Positions 6,905-13,561 of a stretch of DNA of 13,561 nucleotides are shown here, one piece after another. The stretch is from a bacterium. GTDB taxonomy: Bacteria > Armatimonadota > Fimbriimonadia > Fimbriimonadales > JBAXQP01. The DNA lies in the NCBI GenBank assembly GCA_037131655.1, contig JBAXQP010000042.1, positions 1-13,561 on the forward strand, given 5' to 3'. How positions within the stretch are numbered: position 1 is the stretch's first letter; each line of letters starts with the position of its first letter. A program made the position numbers and the translations under genes. The notes under the pieces were generated by a model. It searched no databases. It saw only the letters and a program-made list of their open reading frames with translations, and was not told where the DNA came from.

Positions 6905-6943
6905 GAAGAGATATCAAAATGTCAAAGTATGAGAGGTAAATAA

Positions 6944-7945
6944 ATGGCGAAAGAAACAGTCCGTTCTCGGTTCCAAAAAGTTTTGAAGGGTGAGATGCCC
7001 GATGATCGGTTGCCGCTAATTGAGTGGACGAATTGGTGGAACCTTACGACTGATGTGTGGGAAAAGCAGGGACTGCCGGCAGGTATGAGCGCTCACGAGA
7101 TCAAAGAATACTTCGGGCTTGATATGGATTATCAGATTTGGTTTGGTCATGGCAACCCCCCTGAAGGTCTACGGCCTGAAGGGCGTCCCTTAATCGAGAA
7201 CGAAGATGACTATGAGAGAGTTCGCCCATACCTCTATCCCGATCCGGTTGGGATTAATTATGATCATTGGAATGGAATCGCGCAAAGGCAGGCGGCGGGC
7301 GAAGTGGTCATGTGGATGACTATAGAAGGTTTCTTCTGGTGGCCTCGTGTGTTATTCGGGATAGAACCGCACTTCTATGCTTTCTATGACTATCCCGAAC
7401 TAATGCATCGAATCAATCAGGATGAAGTCGACTATTGCGTTCGCTGCATAAAAGAATTTCTCACCGTCTGCACACCCGAATTTGCAACTTTCGCTGAGGA
7501 CATGTCCTATAACCACGGTGTCATGTGTTCGAAAGCCCTTTTCGATGAGTTCATTGCACCCTATTACCGCCAGGTGGTTCCGCTTTTAAAGGAGAATGGG
7601 ATTAGTGTAATCGTCGATAGTGATGGTGATGTCGAGCCGTTAATCCCTTGGATGGAAGAGGTTGGTGTTGAGGGCATATTGCCGTTAGAGCGCATGGCCG
7701 GTGTTGATGTCAATCGCATCCGCTCCGAGCGCCCGAATTGGAAGATGTTAGGTGCCTATGACAAAACTATCATGCACAAAGGCGTGGATGCCCTGCGCGC
7801 TGAGTTCGAGCGTCTAATGCCCGTTATGAAGAGCGGCTATTTCATCCCTTCTGTCGACCATCAGACCCCGCCTGCAGTCTCGGTTGAAGACTATCGACTC
7901 TATATGAAACTTTATCGGGAGTATGCCGAAAAGGCGTGCAAGTAA
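6944..7945 (+). CDS. Uroporphyrinogen-decarboxylase-fold protein, not HemE
   Basis: A 333-residue cytoplasmic protein of the URO-D superfamily, which includes HemE and the cobalamin-dependent methyltransferases MtaA and CmuA. The ATG follows an AGAGG motif. The TIM-barrel C-terminal half is recognisable: TFAEDMSYNHGVMCSKALFDEF (about 182-203), APYYRQVVPLLKENGISVIV, and KMLGAYDKTIMHKG (267-280). It lacks the RQAGRY motif of true HemE. Where MtaA-type enzymes have the zinc-binding H-x-C, this protein has VDSDGDV (224-230), so a thiol-activating zinc site seems absent. Proteins like this are common beside sugar-use genes in Planctomycetes and Armatimonadota-type genomes, with no established reaction. 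Its neighbour upstream is a sugar kinase. A strong terminator follows 16 nt after the stop. Confidence 0.85.
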   Translation: MAKETVRSRFQKVLKGEMPDDRLPLIEWTNWWNLTTDVWEKQGLPAGMSAHEIKEYFGLDMDYQIWFGHGNPPEGLRPEGRPLIENEDDYERVRPYLYPDPVGINYDHWNGIAQRQAAGEVVMWMTIEGFFWWPRVLFGIEPHFYAFYDYPELMHRINQDEVDYCVRCIKEFLTVCTPEFATFAEDMSYNHGVMCSKALFDEFIAPYYRQVVPLLKENGISVIVDSDGDVEPLIPWMEEVGVEGILPLERMAGVDVNRIRSERPNWKMLGAYDKTIMHKGVDALRAEFERLMPVMKSGYFIPSVDHQTPPAVSVEDYRLYMKLYREYAEKACK

Positions 7946-7961
7946 GACACGGAAAAAACAC

Positions 7962-7992
7962 AATCGGGCGACCCACAGGGTCGCCCGATTTT
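7962..7992. terminator. Bidirectional rho-independent terminator
   Basis: A perfect 13-bp GC-rich stem (7962-7974 with 7978-7990) with a 3-nt ACA loop. The plus strand runs into TTTT (7989-7992); the minus strand runs into TGTGTTTTTT. It lies between convergent genes ending at 7945 and 8004 and can serve both. Confidence 0.88.
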
Positions 7993-8003
7993 AGTAAAAT
8001 TCC

Positions 8004-9089
8004 CTACGCCGATCTAACGATAATCTTTTCGGGAAGGGGTTCCAGTATTGGCGCTTCTACGTGTTGCCAGACATTTTCGACCCAGTGTTTTCTAGTGGCA
8101 AACCCCCATATCAGACCAAAACCGCGCCCAAAGTGGAGGATTGGGAATACGATTGGGCAGAAGAAGGCGGCTACATCCCGGTCACGTTTGAAAAGCTGAA
8201 GGCTCGCTAACAACGAGACTGATAAATAAAACGCCGCGCACCCAAAGAATGCCCACATCGCCGGTTTAAATACAATAGCTGCAACTCCTAACACAGTCGC
8301 AATTGCTGCGACCAATCCTGGGAATATGTGACGAAGCCCTGCGTTTTCTTTGCTAATTGCTCGGCAATAGGCGTTCCATTTGCCATATTGGAAGCTCTGT
8401 CTCCATAACGTCCTGAGACCCGCTCGGCAGTAGTATTTGCACACAATCGCCGGATTCATGTAGATCCCGCCGCCGCTTTTGCGGCTGCGCAGGTTCAATT
8501 CGTAGTCTTGATGGCAGGTGAGCTTCTCGTTGAAAAGTCCGACCTTTTCGAAAATCGTTCTTCGGAATGCGCCGAACGGGACGGTGTCTTTATAACCTTT
8601 GCGCATACTGACGCGATAGGACGAGTTGCCTACCCCGAAGATATGGGTTTGGGCTAAAGCAATCGCTCGCGCAATAAAACCTTTTGATGCCGGACGGACA
8701 ACCCATACTCCGCCAACATTGGCTGCACCGGTATCCTGGAGGGTCTCAATTGACTTGCGGATGTAGTCACGGCAGTATTCGGCATGCGCATCCACTCGGA
8801 CAATATATTCACCCTCTGCCGCGCGAATGCCTATATTCATGCTATAAGGCACCGTTCGGTTGGGGTTGTTGAGCAGTTTAATTCGGGGGTCTACGGCTAA
8901 CATCTCGAAAACAGCATCACGAGTACGATCTGTGCTGGCGCCATCAACAATTATGAACTCAATCCGATCTGGCGGATAATCGTTCATTAATAGCGATTGC
9001 ATGCACTGACGAATATATTTCTCTTCATTGCGTACTGGTATTATCACCGATACGAATGGAAATTCTTCACTGCGGTCTTCGTACATCAT
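8004..9089 (-). CDS. Membrane-anchored family 2 glycosyltransferase, ExoA-like
   Basis: Transfers a sugar from a nucleotide-sugar donor onto a lipid-linked or surface polysaccharide acceptor at the cytoplasmic face of the membrane. I chose the ATG at 9089 because GGAGGT (9097-9102) is 7 nt upstream; the ATG at 9104 overlaps that site. The 361-residue product starts with the GT-A fold: FVSVIIPVRNEEKYIRQC (12-29), IIVDGASTD (46-54) and the metal-binding region VRVDAHAEY (97-105). The acceptor-side motif CHQDYELNLR is at 192-201. Three hydrophobic segments follow at about 255-275, 278-299 and 307-330, the arrangement of succinoglycan-type ExoA enzymes. The acceptor cannot be told. It appears to be monocistronic, with its own promoter upstream and the bidirectional terminator downstream. 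Confidence 0.9.
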   Translation of the reverse strand: MMYEDRSEEFPFVSVIIPVRNEEKYIRQCMQSLLMNDYPPDRIEFIIVDGASTDRTRDAVFEMLAVDPRIKLLNNPNRTVPYSMNIGIRAAEGEYIVRVDAHAEYCRDYIRKSIETLQDTGAANVGGVWVVRPASKGFIARAIALAQTHIFGVGNSSYRVSMRKGYKDTVPFGAFRRTIFEKVGLFNEKLTCHQDYELNLRSRKSGGGIYMNPAIVCKYYCRAGLRTLWRQSFQYGKWNAYCRAISKENAGLRHIFPGLVAAIATVLGVAAIVFKPAMWAFFGCAAFYLSVSLLASLQLFKRDRDVAAFFCPIVFPILHFGRGFGLIWGFATRKHWVENVWQHVEAPILEPLPEKIIVRSA

Positions 9090-9146
9090 TCCATAGACCT
9101 CCATCTAAAAGCAGTATTCAATCATAAATAGACTAGGGTTAAAATG

Positions 9147-9173
9147 ATTATAGGTGAAATTACGAGGTGGCAA
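9147..9173 (-). promoter_or_regulatory. Candidate promoter of the glycosyltransferase gene
   Basis: On the minus strand TTGCCA (9168-9173) and a perfect TATAAT (9147-9152) are separated by 15 nt, slightly short. The predicted leader to the ATG at 9089 is about 50 nt. Confidence 0.45.
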
Positions 9174-9226
9174 TAGAGCAAAAAACCTATTATTTAGCTT
9201 CAATATTTATAAGCTTGAGGTCTTTG

Positions 9227-9358
9227 TTAAGTTTCAGGAACGAGGAACATGTAGGCGCCGTCGACGTTGATAATTTGTCCGGTTGAATAGAAAAGGTCGC
9301 CTCTTACCATAGCTGCGTAAGCTTTACCGACATCTTCAGGTTGACCTCATCGACGTTG
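9227..9358 (-). pseudogene. Decayed 3' end of a short-chain dehydrogenase/reductase gene
   Basis: On the minus strand an open stretch of about 39 codons ends in TAA at 9227-9229. It encodes QPEDVGKAYAAMV, then TGQIINVDGAYMFLVPET. This is the classic C-terminus of a short-chain dehydrogenase (the Q-P-E-D-V motif and the T-G-Q-x-I-x-V-D-G-G type motif). Directly upstream, in the same frame, QRR is followed by a TGA stop (9347-9349), where intact relatives read straight through. A further in-frame TGA occurs about 13 codons above, with no recognisable Rossmann core. The next gene ends at 9422, so the other ~200 residues are gone. An NAD(P)-dependent oxidoreductase was probably lost here by deletion. 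Confidence 0.75.
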
Positions 9359-9421
9359 GAGAAAACCGCCTCCCCCCGCCTGGAGTCAGTGAGGGTTCTG
9401 AAAATATGCACTCCAACTTGC

Positions 9422-10180
9422 TTATCGTTTGAACTCGACGTATCCCCACTTTTCTGGGAGGTGCATGTTTATTGCGCCTTGGGGGGACCAGACCCAGAAG
9501 TTGGATTGGGAATCTTTGGGTTTTTGGTATTTGCCGTCAACAATCTCGAAAGGCCATTCGGTGCGCACCAAGTTCATACGCCAGGTATCGCCGGGTTTGG
9601 GAGGAGTAATTCTGCCCGCTTTTTCTGCCATCATTTTCCAGGGGATAGCAAGTTCAACGGACCAGCTTTTATCGGTATCGCATGGCTCGTTTATAGTCCC
9701 ATCCACTTGAACGGCTACTTTGATGTTGGGGTTATTGAGGTTTATTCCTTTACCGCCTTCTTTGTAAGGGTGAGTTAACATCAGGTCCCAGATCGTTCCT
9801 AACGCATTTACCTCAAACTCGAAGTAGTCTTTGCGGTCGCTATCAGGGTCGATGAAAACCTCAAAGTTATTCTCCAAAAAGAGCGGGCTGCTGCGAGCCG
9901 TATAATTTCCCCAAACGTGAGGCTCCTGAAGCTCTGCCCCTACGTAAAGATACTCATCATCCCAAAGCAATTTGACCCGAGTACGCAGGTACGGCTTTGG
10001 CTTATGAGAACCCTCGATGTCCACAAAATCATTAATCCATCGGGCTTTTCGCCAGGAAGCATCGCCCAGCTTGCCATCGATTACGATCGGACATGCCGTA
10101 TAAAGGCACACCGCATGTTTTGGGGCGTCATTCGAAACCGTACTCAATATCGTGCTCAATAAAGCAGTAGTAAATATCAT
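9422..10180 (-). CDS. Carbohydrate-binding family 9-like protein, probably exported
   Basis: A beta-sandwich protein related to CBM9 of xylanases. The start at 10180 gives 252 residues opening with MIFTTALLSTILSTVSNDA, a plausible short signal peptide, though its n-region lacks a positive charge and no good ribosome binding site is seen. An in-frame ATG at 10249 would add 23 residues but would lie only 20 bp from the divergent uvrC. The domain follows: PIVIDGKLGDASWRKA, LLWDDEYLYVGAEL, LENNFEVFIDPDSDRKDYFE and WSVELAIPW, in the order typical of CBM9-like domains, ending in WGYVEFKR. No catalytic domain is attached. In this class the protein may bind plant or microbial polysaccharides outside the cytoplasm, but ligand and export are inferred. 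The decayed dehydrogenase tail lies just downstream. Confidence 0.82.
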   Translation of the reverse strand: MIFTTALLSTILSTVSNDAPKHAVCLYTACPIVIDGKLGDASWRKARWINDFVDIEGSHKPKPYLRTRVKLLWDDEYLYVGAELQEPHVWGNYTARSSPLFLENNFEVFIDPDSDRKDYFEFEVNALGTIWDLMLTHPYKEGGKGINLNNPNIKVAVQVDGTINEPCDTDKSWSVELAIPWKMMAEKAGRITPPKPGDTWRMNLVRTEWPFEIVDGKYQKPKDSQSNFWVWSPQGAINMHLPEKWGYVEFKR

Positions 10181-10211
10181 TAGACTTTCTATACCCGATT
10201 TGATACTCTGC

Positions 10212-10220
10212 TGGTATATA
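10212..10220 (+). promoter_or_regulatory. Possible extended -10 promoter element for uvrC
   Basis: TGGTATATA (10212-10220) has the TGn extension before a -10-like TATATA, 50 nt from the uvrC ATG. No good -35 box lies at the expected distance, and an alternative TACAAT at 10245-10250 is equally unsupported. Confidence 0.25.
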
Positions 10221-10269
10221 AAGCAATAATCAAACTCAATTAGATACAATACATTTAAGTTACAACTGT

Positions 10270-12099
10270 ATGGAACCTATTACACTATCGGAAAAACTCG
10301 ATAGCGTTCCGAATAGACCGGGGTGCTATCTTTATAAAAACGAAGCTGGGGACATCCTTTATGTCGGTAAAGCGGTGTCGCTGCGCAATCGTGTCCGTTC
10401 GTACTTCCAAAAGAGCGCTAAGCATTCCGCAAAAACCCGCAAACTTGTAAATGATATTCGCGACCTCGAGATAATGGTTACCGATAGTGAACTTGAAGCG
10501 CTTATTCTCGAATGCACGCTGATTAAGCGCCATCGCCCCAAGTACAACGTCCGTCTGCGGGATGACAAGAGCTACCCCTATCTGGCGCTTACCACGTCGG
10601 AGGCATATCCACGTCTGCTTTACACACGCCGAGTAAATCTTAGCGACGGCAACCGCTATTTCGGTCCGTATACTAACTCACAAGCCGTTCGCCAAGCTTC
10701 GGATTTGCTGCATAAGATTTTCCCTTTAACCCCTTGCGGCAAGGTATGGAACGGCAAGGAAGAACGGCGACCTTGTCTTTACTATCACATGGGTCAGTGC
10801 ATGGGGGCTTGCGCCGGATTGGCTGATCATTCGAAGTATCAAAAGATAGTAAAGGATGTGACCCTCTTTCTTGAAGGCAAACACGAGCGTTTGCTGAAAG
10901 AACTGCGGCGTAATATGGAGACTTCGGCTGAGAAAATGGAATTCGAGCGGGCTGCAAAGCTGCGGGACCAAGTGGCGGCTATTGAAGAGGTTATGCAGCG
11001 GCAGAAAGTTATCTCTAATGAAGACACCAATCAGGATGTTATTGCGGTCGTGAAGGATGAGCGTGGGGCAGCAGTTCAGATGTTCTACGTGCGCGGAGGC
11101 AAACTTATCGGCCAGCGAGTGTTTATCCTCGATGGCGGTACTGAAGAGAGCGCATCGGAGGCTGTGCAGGAGTTCGTTAAGCGATATTATAACGAAGCTC
11201 CCGAAATCCCGCGCGAGATATTGCTTCCAGTGATTATTGAAGACATGAATATCATCGAGACCTGGCTACGGCAAAAGCGTGGGCATTCAGTACAAATCAC
11301 CGTCCCGCGTCGTGGGGCTAAGTTTGATATGGTGGAAATGGCTGCCAGTAACGCCGAGATTGCCCTGCAGCAGATGCGACAGCAAATTGAAGCCAGAGAA
11401 GAATGGGCTGAAGCGGCGATGAGCAGCCTTCAAGAAGTACTCAGCCTTGAAAACCTGCCGATGCGTATCGAGGGGTTTGATATTTCCAATACTCAAGGCA
11501 AGATACCCGTCGGAAGCATGGTGGTTGCCGAAGAAGGTCAGCCTGCCCGAAGTGAGTATCGCAGGTTCAAAATTAAGTGGCACGCTGAGACGCCTGATGA
11601 CTTTGCGATGATGAAGGAAGTTATTACCCGCCGTCTACGCGCAGCAGTTGAAGGTGATACCAAGTTCTCCAAACTGCCGGATTTGATGCTAATTGACGGA
11701 GGCAAAGGTCAATTAAGCGCCGCTTTGGCAGCGATGAAGGATGTGGGAATCGATATTCCTGTGCTGGGTTTGGCCAAGCAAATGGAGCTAATTTTCATGT
11801 CTGGCCGCGACGCTCCGATTGCACTGCCAAGAGACTCATCGGCTTTGCACCTGCTTCAACGCTTGCGTGATGAGGCTCACCGTTTCGCCCTTCAATATCA
11901 CCGCAAATTAAGAGATGCCAACACTTTCGGCGGCAATCCGTTGGATAATGTGCCCGGTATTGGTCCTCGCCGAAAGCGAACTCTCCTTCGCACTTTCGGC
12001 TCAGTCGCAAAAATAAGAGAGGCCACGATAGAAGAACTCGCTGCCGTCCCAGGAATGGCCACCAGATTAGCCGAGCAAGTTAAAGAATTGTTAGGCTAA
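10270..12099 (+). CDS. uvrC: Excinuclease ABC subunit C (UvrC)
   Basis: UvrC makes the 3' and 5' incisions around a lesion bound by UvrB in nucleotide excision repair. The 609-residue product has full family length. The GIY-YIG nuclease domain begins with G18-C19-Y20 and Y31-V32-G33. Four cysteines (156, 169, 177, 181) match the known iron-sulfur cluster ligands. A UVR motif that contacts UvrB lies near 203-240 (KLRDQVAAIEEVM). The RNase-H-like domain has Asp404 (GFDIS), Asp476 (LMLIDGGKGQ) and His537 (DEAHRFA). A tandem helix-hairpin-helix region (VPGIGPRRKRTLLRTFGS, then AAVPGMATRLAEQV) ends the protein. There is no Shine-Dalgarno sequence before the ATG, unlike most genes here; a leaderless or weakly initiated start is possible. 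The stop is 5 nt from that of the convergent membrane-protein gene, with no terminator between. Confidence 0.98.
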   Translation: MEPITLSEKLDSVPNRPGCYLYKNEAGDILYVGKAVSLRNRVRSYFQKSAKHSAKTRKLVNDIRDLEIMVTDSELEALILECTLIKRHRPKYNVRLRDDKSYPYLALTTSEAYPRLLYTRRVNLSDGNRYFGPYTNSQAVRQASDLLHKIFPLTPCGKVWNGKEERRPCLYYHMGQCMGACAGLADHSKYQKIVKDVTLFLEGKHERLLKELRRNMETSAEKMEFERAAKLRDQVAAIEEVMQRQKVISNEDTNQDVIAVVKDERGAAVQMFYVRGGKLIGQRVFILDGGTEESASEAVQEFVKRYYNEAPEIPREILLPVIIEDMNIIETWLRQKRGHSVQITVPRRGAKFDMVEMAASNAEIALQQMRQQIEAREEWAEAAMSSLQEVLSLENLPMRIEGFDISNTQGKIPVGSMVVAEEGQPARSEYRRFKIKWHAETPDDFAMMKEVITRRLRAAVEGDTKFSKLPDLMLIDGGKGQLSAALAAMKDVGIDIPVLGLAKQMELIFMSGRDAPIALPRDSSALHLLQRLRDEAHRFALQYHRKLRDANTFGGNPLDNVPGIGPRRKRTLLRTFGSVAKIREATIEELAAVPGMATRLAEQVKELLG

Positions 12100-12104
12100 A
12101 GGCG

Positions 12105-13561
12105 TTAGATGAAGAGCTTATAGGTCGGTATCCCCATAAGGGGGCCGATTATTGCCCAAAGGGAACCGATGGTATAGTCGCCCAGAATTAAACCTAGGGC
12201 GAATGAGGCGCCTAGTTGGTAGCCTCGGGTGCCGCCGTAGCGGGTTAGCATCAGCTTGATAAGCCAACTGATAAAGAAGGGGAACCAGAAGTAATCGACC
12301 GCGCTGCTGACGGCTAGTGTGTAACCCGCCGGATGGAAAGGCCACCATACAAATGAGCGCCGCATCACGCTCAAGACAACGACTATAATGCCTGAGCCAA
12401 TCATATTAAACCATCGTGATGGATTAGGCTGAGTGGATGACGACAGCCAGGTATTTAAGCGTCCGAATGATTCCTCACCAACCCATGATTTGAACCCAGT
12501 GGCCTTGGCGGCTGCGCCGTAGGCATAGGTGATGTGCAAGTTCATCCAAAAGACCACGAAAATCGCAACTATCCCGACGATTATTAGTAGCGCCGCCATC
12601 TTGCTGGGGTTTATTCCTCTTGATGCGCCCAATTGAAGCGCTTCGAGTTGATTGGGCATGGGATGTGCGCGATAAGCTCTGTTGAACCAATACATCGACT
12701 GCATTATCGTCATATCCCGTGGCTGAATGAGTCCGCTTGAGCCGAATAGTTCGAACAAGAAGCGTTGGGGATTAATGAAATAAATCTCATGAGAAGCGCC
12801 CACCTCGGCTCGAATGCGCGTCAGGGCAAGGGCGATGATGAAATAGACGCTAAAGAAGGCCACTGCCCAGTACATGGTCAGCCCCATTCGCCAGAAGTAG
12901 GCGAAAATCACAATTAAGCTAATACCGATGCCGATAAAAGCCCAACGATAATTCTGCCCATCCTTATCAGCCTGACCGCCATGAAAAGCTGCTTTCCAGG
13001 CATACTTGACTTGCCTGGGTACGCTCCATAGGATGAGTATGCCAAAGGTAAGCATCGCCCCCATTCCATGCTGGCTGAACCATGTATAAGGCCAACCTTC
13101 TCCACCGGCTGAATCGAGCCCAATCGCAGTGCAGAGAACCAACAGGAGGCATCGCGCAATATAGAAGAACCAGCATGAAAAGGACAAGTCGAGAGGCATA
13201 AAGAACGCCAGGCCGATGGCGAAAGGATAAGCTGTCATCGTCAAGTTCGAAATGGCGCTCCAGGGTCGGTTAGACAGCCCTTCAGTAAGGTGATACTGCT
13301 TGATAAACGGCGCGATCATCGGCACTTCGGGGACTAATAGATGAAGTCCATTCAGACCGGTGATAAGCGCTGCAACCGTGAACCCCGCCCACATTGCCTT
13401 GCTGCGCCAGAATGAACCGCTCTCATCCGTCATCGCTAATGGAAGCTGAATAATAGGAAACACCAACCGCTCATGCTCCGCCCAGGGCTTGCGCAGCAAG
13501 AGGTCGACGCACACAAAAATAACCAACAGCGCAATAATAAATCCCGCCCATGCCAGAAGAG
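12105..13561 (-). CDS. DUF6785-like polytopic membrane protein, 5' end outside window
   Basis: An open frame of at least 485 codons runs off the right edge; the first residues in the window read LLAWAGFIIALLVIF, part of a membrane segment, so the true start is further right. The internal TTG at 13526 is not a likely start. The protein has roughly ten hydrophobic segments. Motifs I associate with DUF6785-type proteins, remote relatives of oligopeptide transporters, are KPWAEHERLVFPIIQLPLAM near the visible N-terminus, GLNGLHLLVPEVP, ALTRIRAEVGASHEI and the ending GIPTYKLFI. Substrate and direction of transport are unknown, and the family name is from memory. The gene is convergent with uvrC. 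Confidence 0.75.
   Translation of the reverse strand, partial: LLAWAGFIIALLVIFVCVDLLLRKPWAEHERLVFPIIQLPLAMTDESGSFWRSKAMWAGFTVAALITGLNGLHLLVPEVPMIAPFIKQYHLTEGLSNRPWSAISNLTMTAYPFAIGLAFFMPLDLSFSCWFFYIARCLLLVLCTAIGLDSAGGEGWPYTWFSQHGMGAMLTFGILILWSVPRQVKYAWKAAFHGGQADKDGQNYRWAFIGIGISLIVIFAYFWRMGLTMYWAVAFFSVYFIIALALTRIRAEVGASHEIYFINPQRFLFELFGSSGLIQPRDMTIMQSMYWFNRAYRAHPMPNQLEALQLGASRGINPSKMAALLIIVGIVAIFVVFWMNLHITYAYGAAAKATGFKSWVGEESFGRLNTWLSSSTQPNPSRWFNMIGSGIIVVVLSVMRRSFVWWPFHPAGYTLAVSSAVDYFWFPFFISWLIKLMLTRYGGTRGYQLGASFALGLILGDYTIGSLWAIIGPLMGIPTYKLFI

Noticed and set aside
6944..7945. Uroporphyrinogen decarboxylase HemE of haem synthesis
   Set aside because: The HemE N-terminal signature is missing and there are no haem genes nearby; only the superfamily fold is supported.
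9341..9778. Plus-strand open frame of 145 codons
   Set aside because: It mostly overlaps the CBM9-like gene in antisense, has no ribosome site, and its start overlaps the SDR remnant.

Overview
The window looks like chromosomal DNA from a flagellated bacterium of moderate GC content. The gene mix is a flagellar hook operon with a TIGR02530-type gene, an orphan uroporphyrinogen-decarboxylase-fold protein, a family-9-like carbohydrate-binding protein and a DUF6785-type membrane protein. It fits a lineage such as Armatimonadota or a neighbouring phylum. That placement is inference from remembered family distributions; no search was run.

Layout. (1) 1-1250: a two-gene plus-strand unit encodes a small lysine-rich membrane-anchored protein and a 200-residue protein whose first ~85 residues resemble domain I of DnaA without the rest of DnaA. 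A strong hairpin terminator closes it. (2) 1252-5249, minus strand: fliK, flgD, a TIGR02530-type flagellar gene and flgE, the hook-building module (length ruler, scaffold cap, accessory protein, hook subunit). flgE is preceded by a structured intercistronic segment. (3) 5250-5794: divergent sigma70-type promoters serve the hook operon and an initiator tRNA-fMet gene; an apparently gene-free stretch follows. (4) 5795-7945, plus strand: a PfkB-family sugar kinase and a UroD-fold protein, separated by an 84-bp palindromic element of REP/MITE type. (5) 8004-10180, minus strand: a membrane-anchored family-2 glycosyltransferase, the decayed 3' tail of a short-chain dehydrogenase, and a probably exported CBM9-like protein. 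(6) 10270-12099: uvrC, complete with all expected motifs. (7) 12105-13561, minus strand: a polytopic DUF6785-like membrane protein whose 5' end lies outside the window.

The flagellar genes clearly work together, the sugar kinase, UroD-fold, CBM9-like and DUF6785-like genes suggest a carbohydrate-using lifestyle, and uvrC is housekeeping. I do not see a clear new defence or mobile system. The least explained coding unit is the DnaA-domain-I-like gene pair. The least explained non-coding items are the palindromic element, the flgE leader hairpins and an initiator tRNA with C at the discriminator position.
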